9,079 bases of DNA from assembly GCA_000433455.1 (NCBI GenBank), contig HF992500.1, positions 109,129 to 118,207 on the forward strand, written 5' to 3'. The translations under genes and the position numbers were made by a program. This DNA is from Mycoplasma sp. CAG:877 (lineage in GTDB: Bacteria; Bacillota_I; Bacilli_A; RF39; UBA660). The first letter of the stretch is position 1; the number at the start of each line of letters is the position of its first letter. The notes beneath the pieces were generated by a model. It saw only the letters and a list, made by a program, of their open reading frames with translations, had not been told where the DNA came from and made no database searches. This document shows positions 6,432-9,079 of this stretch, one piece after another.

Positions 6432-7436
6432 CTAACGTAATTTGTCTTGTGACTTAGAATTTAATGTTAAATCTGCTCTTCTACCATCTAAATACGCATA
6501 ATAACCTGCTGCTGCTACCATAGTTGCATTATCTGTACAATATTTCATTGGTGGAATTGATAGGTCAACGTGCAACTCTTTAGTTAATTTTTCCATGGCA
6601 TTTCTTAGTCCTTGATTAGCTGCTACTCCACCTGCTACTATAACAGTTTTTATATTTTTATCTATTACAGCTTTTCTTACTTTGCTAGTTATAGCTTCAA
6701 TTGCCACTGTTTGGAATGAAGTTGCTAAATCCTCTTTATTTATTTCTGCACCTCGTTGTTCTTCATTATGTGCTAAGTTTATTACAGCACTTTTTAAACC
6801 ACTAAACGAGAAGTTATAACTATCATCTTTTAATGGAACTGGTAGTTTATATGTTGGTTTTCCAATTGCGGCAAGCTTATCTATTTTTGGTCCTCCTGGA
6901 TATTCTAGACCAATTACTCTTGCTACTTTATCATAACACTCACCAATAGCATCATCTAGTGTTCCACCTAATTTGTTAAATCTATAGTGTTGTGGCATCT
7001 CTATTAATTCAGTATGACCACCTGAAACAACTACTGCTAATAATGGAAACTCTAACTCTTTCACTAAACTATTAGCATAGATATGTCCTGCTATATGATG
7101 AACTGGTATTAATGGTTTATTATATATAAATGATAATGTTTTGGCAGCTTCTAGGCCAACTAGTAGTGAACCTATTAGACCTGGACCATAAGTTATTGCT
7201 ATAGCATCTATTTGCTCCATTGTCATGTTTGCTTTTTCTAGACATTCTTCTAGAACGATAGTTATATTTTTTACATGCTCACGACTAGCTATTTCAGGGA
7301 CAACGCCTCCATAACTTTTATGAATATCTATTTGTGAAGAAATAACGGTTGCTATTTCTGTAGTACCATTTTTTACAATCGAAGCACTAGTTTCATCACA
7401 GCTACTTTCTATTCCTAATATATACATATCTTTCAT
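6432..7436 (-). CDS. tsaD: tRNA N6-adenosine threonylcarbamoyltransferase TsaD
   Basis: TsaD transfers the threonylcarbamoyl group from threonylcarbamoyl-AMP to A37 of ANN-decoding tRNAs, working with TsaB and TsaE in the cytoplasm. The 334-residue length is normal. The ASKHA-fold motifs are complete: GIESSCDET at 8-16, GPGLIGSL at 84-91, the metal-binding HIAGH (His114, His118), VSGGHTEL at 137-144, GGVAAN at 269-274, and the third metal ligand Asp302 in CTDNA. The ATG at 7436 is preceded by a GAGTGG-like SD. A second ATG three codons later lies too far from it, so the first is preferred, though the family core begins at about residue 4 either way. The gene closes the operon, 21 bases after the acetyltransferase gene. 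The family is broadly conserved and usually essential in bacteria of this kind. Confidence 0.98.
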   Translation of the reverse strand: MKDMYILGIESSCDETSASIVKNGTTEIATVISSQIDIHKSYGGVVPEIASREHVKNITIVLEECLEKANMTMEQIDAIAITYGPGLIGSLLVGLEAAKTLSFIYNKPLIPVHHIAGHIYANSLVKELEFPLLAVVVSGGHTELIEMPQHYRFNKLGGTLDDAIGECYDKVARVIGLEYPGGPKIDKLAAIGKPTYKLPVPLKDDSYNFSFSGLKSAVINLAHNEEQRGAEINKEDLATSFQTVAIEAITSKVRKAVIDKNIKTVIVAGGVAANQGLRNAMEKLTKELHVDLSIPPMKYCTDNATMVAAAGYYAYLDGRRADLTLNSKSQDKLR

Positions 7437-7457
7437 TTTACCACTCTCTTAACTTAA

Positions 7458-7841
7458 TTACTCTCTTACCATTAAAATTCCATCAATACCTTGATAATAC
7501 CCTTTTCGGATTGCCTTTTCTTGAAAATTAAACTTTTTATATAGTTTAATTGCATTATAGTTATTTATTCTTACTTCTAGGGAAATACTTTTTTGAACTA
7601 ATTCTGTTAGTTTTTTTAATAATTCAGTACCAATTCCCATATTACGATATTGTTCTTCTACTTCAATATTGTTTATTTCAACTCTTTCATATATTTCACT
7701 ATAATATAAATATGCAATAATTCTATTGTTTTTTTTATATACAAGTATTTTCCCAAATGGATTTTGACTTAGTTCTTTTTCTAACTCTTTTAAATCTACA
7801 AATGAGTTGTTATTTTGACTAAAATTTAGTGTTTCAATCAT
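7458..7841 (-). CDS. rimI: GNAT N-acetyltransferase, RimI-like
   Basis: This 127-residue GNAT enzyme is expected to move an acetyl group from acetyl-CoA to an amine. RimI in other bacteria acetylates the N-terminal alanine of ribosomal protein S18. The acetyl-CoA loop is seen as QYRNMGIG at about 64-71, preceded by the strand INNIEVE (56-62). The RINNYNAIKLYKKFNF segment at 91-106 matches the RimI pattern (N..A..LY...GF), with Asn in place of the usual Gly just before the last Phe. The protein is shorter than typical RimI (about 145-150), mainly at the N-terminus, and the substrate call rests largely on its place between tsaB and tsaD, a common arrangement. The ATG is one base past the tsaB stop and has no clear SD, so re-initiation by ribosomes finishing tsaB is likely. 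The substrate may differ from S18. Confidence 0.82.
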   Translation of the reverse strand: MIETLNFSQNNNSFVDLKELEKELSQNPFGKILVYKKNNRIIAYLYYSEIYERVEINNIEVEEQYRNMGIGTELLKKLTELVQKSISLEVRINNYNAIKLYKKFNFQEKAIRKGYYQGIDGILMVRE

Positions 7842-7842
7842 C

Positions 7843-8466
7843 TTAGTTTTTCTTACTTTCTTCTGCTTCTGTTAGCTTTAGATATTCAGGATTTATAGCA
7901 TGTGGATTTATTGATTCTTTATTTTCAAAATGATTAACAATTTTTTCAATATCAGGATTATATGGCTCGATATCTTTTAATTCATCAAATTCATCATTGC
8001 TTATAAATACATAGTCTTCATCTGCTAGCTCTACTAGTAATTCTTCTAATTTTATGTGCATTGGTTTTAATATTATATTGTTATCTTTACTGTAGATGGC
8101 ACCAAATACATAATTGCGTCTAGCATTTATAATTGGTACGTGTAACTTATCTGAAGTACTTGATAATGACATTGCCTCTAAAGCAGAAACTGAAGTTATT
8201 GGTATGTTTAATCCCCATGCAAATACTTTGGCAATTGTTATGCCAATTCTTATACCGGTAAATGATCCTGGACCATTAACTACAATTATTTTATCAATAT
8301 CTTTTGCTGATAAATTTTCTTTTTCAAATAAACTAACTATGCTTGGTAGTGCTTCTTCTGATAAACTATGTCCAAATTCTTTTTTTACTTCACTAGTTAG
8401 TTTTCTGTTTGTGACAATACCAGCGTATAGATAACTTGATGATGTATCTATATAAAGAATTCTCAT
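7843..8466 (-). CDS. tsaB: t6A synthesis protein TsaB
   Basis: TsaB is the non-catalytic ASKHA-fold partner that dimerises with TsaD and is needed for t6A37 formation. The 207-residue protein has the DTSS motif at 7-10, the GHSLSEEALP segment at 32-41 and the diagnostic NGPGSFTGIRIG at 64-75. It lacks the metal-binding histidine pair seen in TsaD, as expected for TsaB. The C-terminal third (about 120-207) is acidic and divergent, which is usual for short Firmicute forms. The start ATG overlaps the tsaE stop as ATGA, and GAGG stands seven bases upstream within tsaE, so both coupling and its own SD support this start. The stop is one base before the acetyltransferase start. An older family name is YeaZ. 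Confidence 0.96.
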   Translation of the reverse strand: MRILYIDTSSSYLYAGIVTNRKLTSEVKKEFGHSLSEEALPSIVSLFEKENLSAKDIDKIIVVNGPGSFTGIRIGITIAKVFAWGLNIPITSVSALEAMSLSSTSDKLHVPIINARRNYVFGAIYSKDNNIILKPMHIKLEELLVELADEDYVFISNDEFDELKDIEPYNPDIEKIVNHFENKESINPHAINPEYLKLTEAEESKKN

Positions 8467-8921
8467 ACTACTGCCTCACATACTTCTTCATATTTTTTAC
8501 CATGTGGAATTAATGTAATAATTCTTTTATCTTCATCTTCACTAGAGCTTCTAAATTTAATATCCAATCTTTTATCTGGTAAAAGGTCTGGTATCATGTC
8601 AGCCCATTCTATGATTGTTACACCTTTTTTAGTGTAATACTCTTCTATATCAAGACCATTCATTTTTCCATCTAAACGATATACATCCATGTGATATAAT
8701 GGCATTTCACCTGATGTATATTCCTTTATAATATTAAATGTTGGAGATGTAACTTCTTCGTCTATTTCCATTGCTTTAGCAAATCCCTTTGTAAAAACTG
8801 TTTTGCCAGTTCCCAAATCTCCTTCTAAGCAAATTACCATATTTGGAAATTTTTCTGATTCAATATTTTGTGCTAATTCTATTGTTTCTTCTTCTGAATA
8901 TGTTGTTATTTTATAATCCAT
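8463..8921 (-). CDS. tsaE: t6A synthesis ATPase TsaE
   Basis: TsaE is the P-loop ATPase that drives turnover of the TsaB-TsaD complex in t6A37 synthesis. Counting from the ATG at 8921 it has 152 residues, normal for the family. Walker A GDLGTGKT is at 34-41, followed by TSPTFNII at 58-65, HMDVYRL at 77-83 and IIEWAD at 103-108, in the family's order. A longer frame opens with GTG at 8930, but that GTG lies inside AGGTGAT, an SD matching the 16S tail and set at good distance from the ATG at 8921, so the shorter form is chosen. It is the first gene of the operon and overlaps tsaB by four bases. The older family name is YjeE. Confidence 0.96.
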   Translation of the reverse strand: MDYKITTYSEEETIELAQNIESEKFPNMVICLEGDLGTGKTVFTKGFAKAMEIDEEVTSPTFNIIKEYTSGEMPLYHMDVYRLDGKMNGLDIEEYYTKKGVTIIEWADMIPDLLPDKRLDIKFRSSSEDEDKRIITLIPHGKKYEEVCEAVV

Positions 8922-8925
8922 TTTA

Positions 8926-8932
8926 ATCACCT
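8926..8932 (-). promoter_or_regulatory. Ribosome binding site that decides the tsaE start
   Basis: AGGTGAT on the - strand matches seven bases of the usual anti-SD complement (AGGAGGTGATC) and leaves a four-base gap to the ATG at 8921. The GTG within it would be the start of a three-residue-longer product and has no SD of its own. Confidence 0.8.
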
Positions 8933-8939
8933 ACAATTT

Positions 8940-8968
8940 ATTATAATCAAAAAGAAAAAGTTATACAA
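8940..8968 (-). promoter_or_regulatory. Candidate tsa operon promoter
   Basis: A perfect TATAAT lies at 8940-8945 on the - strand. The best -35 at 17 bases is TTGTAT (8963-8968), only three of six matches. Transcription would start near 8933, essentially at the SD, leaving an unusually short leader of about 12 bases. A -35-like TTGTCA at about 8993-8998 has no matching -10. The operon may instead start further upstream. Confidence 0.4.
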
Positions 8969-8981
8969 CTCCTTTTTGATT
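8945..8981. repeat. Ten-base-pair inverted repeat across the tsa promoter region
   Basis: AATCAAAAAG (8945-8954) and CTTTTTGATT (8972-8981) are perfect complements around a 17-base loop that itself contains AGTT/AACT (8959-8962 with 8967-8970). No U-run follows on the - strand, so it is not a standard terminator there. It overlaps the candidate -10 and -35 and could be an operator or, if transcription starts upstream, a leader hairpin that encloses a GGAG. Confidence 0.5.
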
Positions 8982-9024
8982 AATTAATAGAAATTGACAA
9001 TTTTTATTTAGAGATAAATTAAAA

Positions 9025-9057
9025 ACTACTATTATTTGAGTAATAGTAGTCTTTTTT
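9025..9057. terminator. Hairpin terminator at the right edge
   Basis: ACTACTATTA (9025-9034) and TAATAGTAGT (9041-9050) form a perfect ten-base-pair stem with a six-base loop. On the + strand CTTTTTT follows; on the - strand five Us follow. No + gene precedes it, so its likely job is to end a - strand gene lying beyond 9079, which would isolate the tsa operon. The bases from 9058 to the end show nothing further. Confidence 0.75.
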
Positions 9058-9079
9058 ACACAAAAAAAATTCTTGGCAA

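Noticed and set aside
8114..8434. 106-codon open frame on the + strand
   Set aside because: It is antisense to tsaB, including its GPGSFTG motif region, and has no independent support.
1..9079. CRISPR arrays, transposons, tRNA genes or a defence island
   Set aside because: No spaced direct repeats, transposase motifs, terminal repeats or tRNA cloverleaf sequences were seen. The PHP domain is of histidinol-phosphatase type and has no nuclease or toxin partner beside it.

Overview
The window is very AT-rich DNA with a bacterial layout: short intergenic gaps, Shine-Dalgarno (SD) sites, AT-rich promoters of the TTGACA/TATAAT type, and hairpins followed by U-runs. Tryptophan is encoded by TGG and TGA ends two of the genes, so the standard bacterial code fits and the Mycoplasma code does not. 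Composition, the FIST protein and the tsaE-tsaB-rimI-tsaD gene order suggest a low-GC Firmicute or Mollicute-related lineage, perhaps an uncultured gut bacterium. That placement is inference.

Region 1 (1-1431, + strand) is the end of an ABC importer operon: an ATPase cut by the window edge, then a membrane permease of the nitrate/sulfonate/taurine/thiamine-precursor class. A strong two-way terminator follows. No substrate-binding protein lies in the window, so the substrate is unknown.

Region 2 (1498-4650, - strand) is one large gene with its own promoter. It encodes a 1022-residue protein that joins a GH10 xylanase-like barrel to a histidinol-phosphatase-type PHP domain, then a helical region, a low-complexity linker and a C-terminal membrane helix. 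There is no signal peptide. This is the most unusual object in the window.

Region 3 (4806-6292, - strand) is a two-gene unit: a FIST-domain sensory protein and an overlapping 64-residue zinc-ribbon protein with a TTG start. An extended -10 promoter lies upstream and a hairpin terminator downstream.

Region 4 (6377-8981, - strand) is a tightly packed operon, tsaE-tsaB-rimI-like-tsaD. TsaB, TsaD and TsaE act together in making the t6A37 modification of ANN-decoding tRNAs, and the acetyltransferase is a frequent operon partner. TsaC/Sua5, which makes the threonylcarbamoyl-AMP substrate, is not in the window. The right edge holds a promoter-proximal inverted repeat and a terminator hairpin that probably belongs to a gene outside the window.

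No tRNA, rRNA, CRISPR array, insertion sequence or phage gene was seen. All intergenic gaps are under 300 bases and are covered by the regulatory entries.
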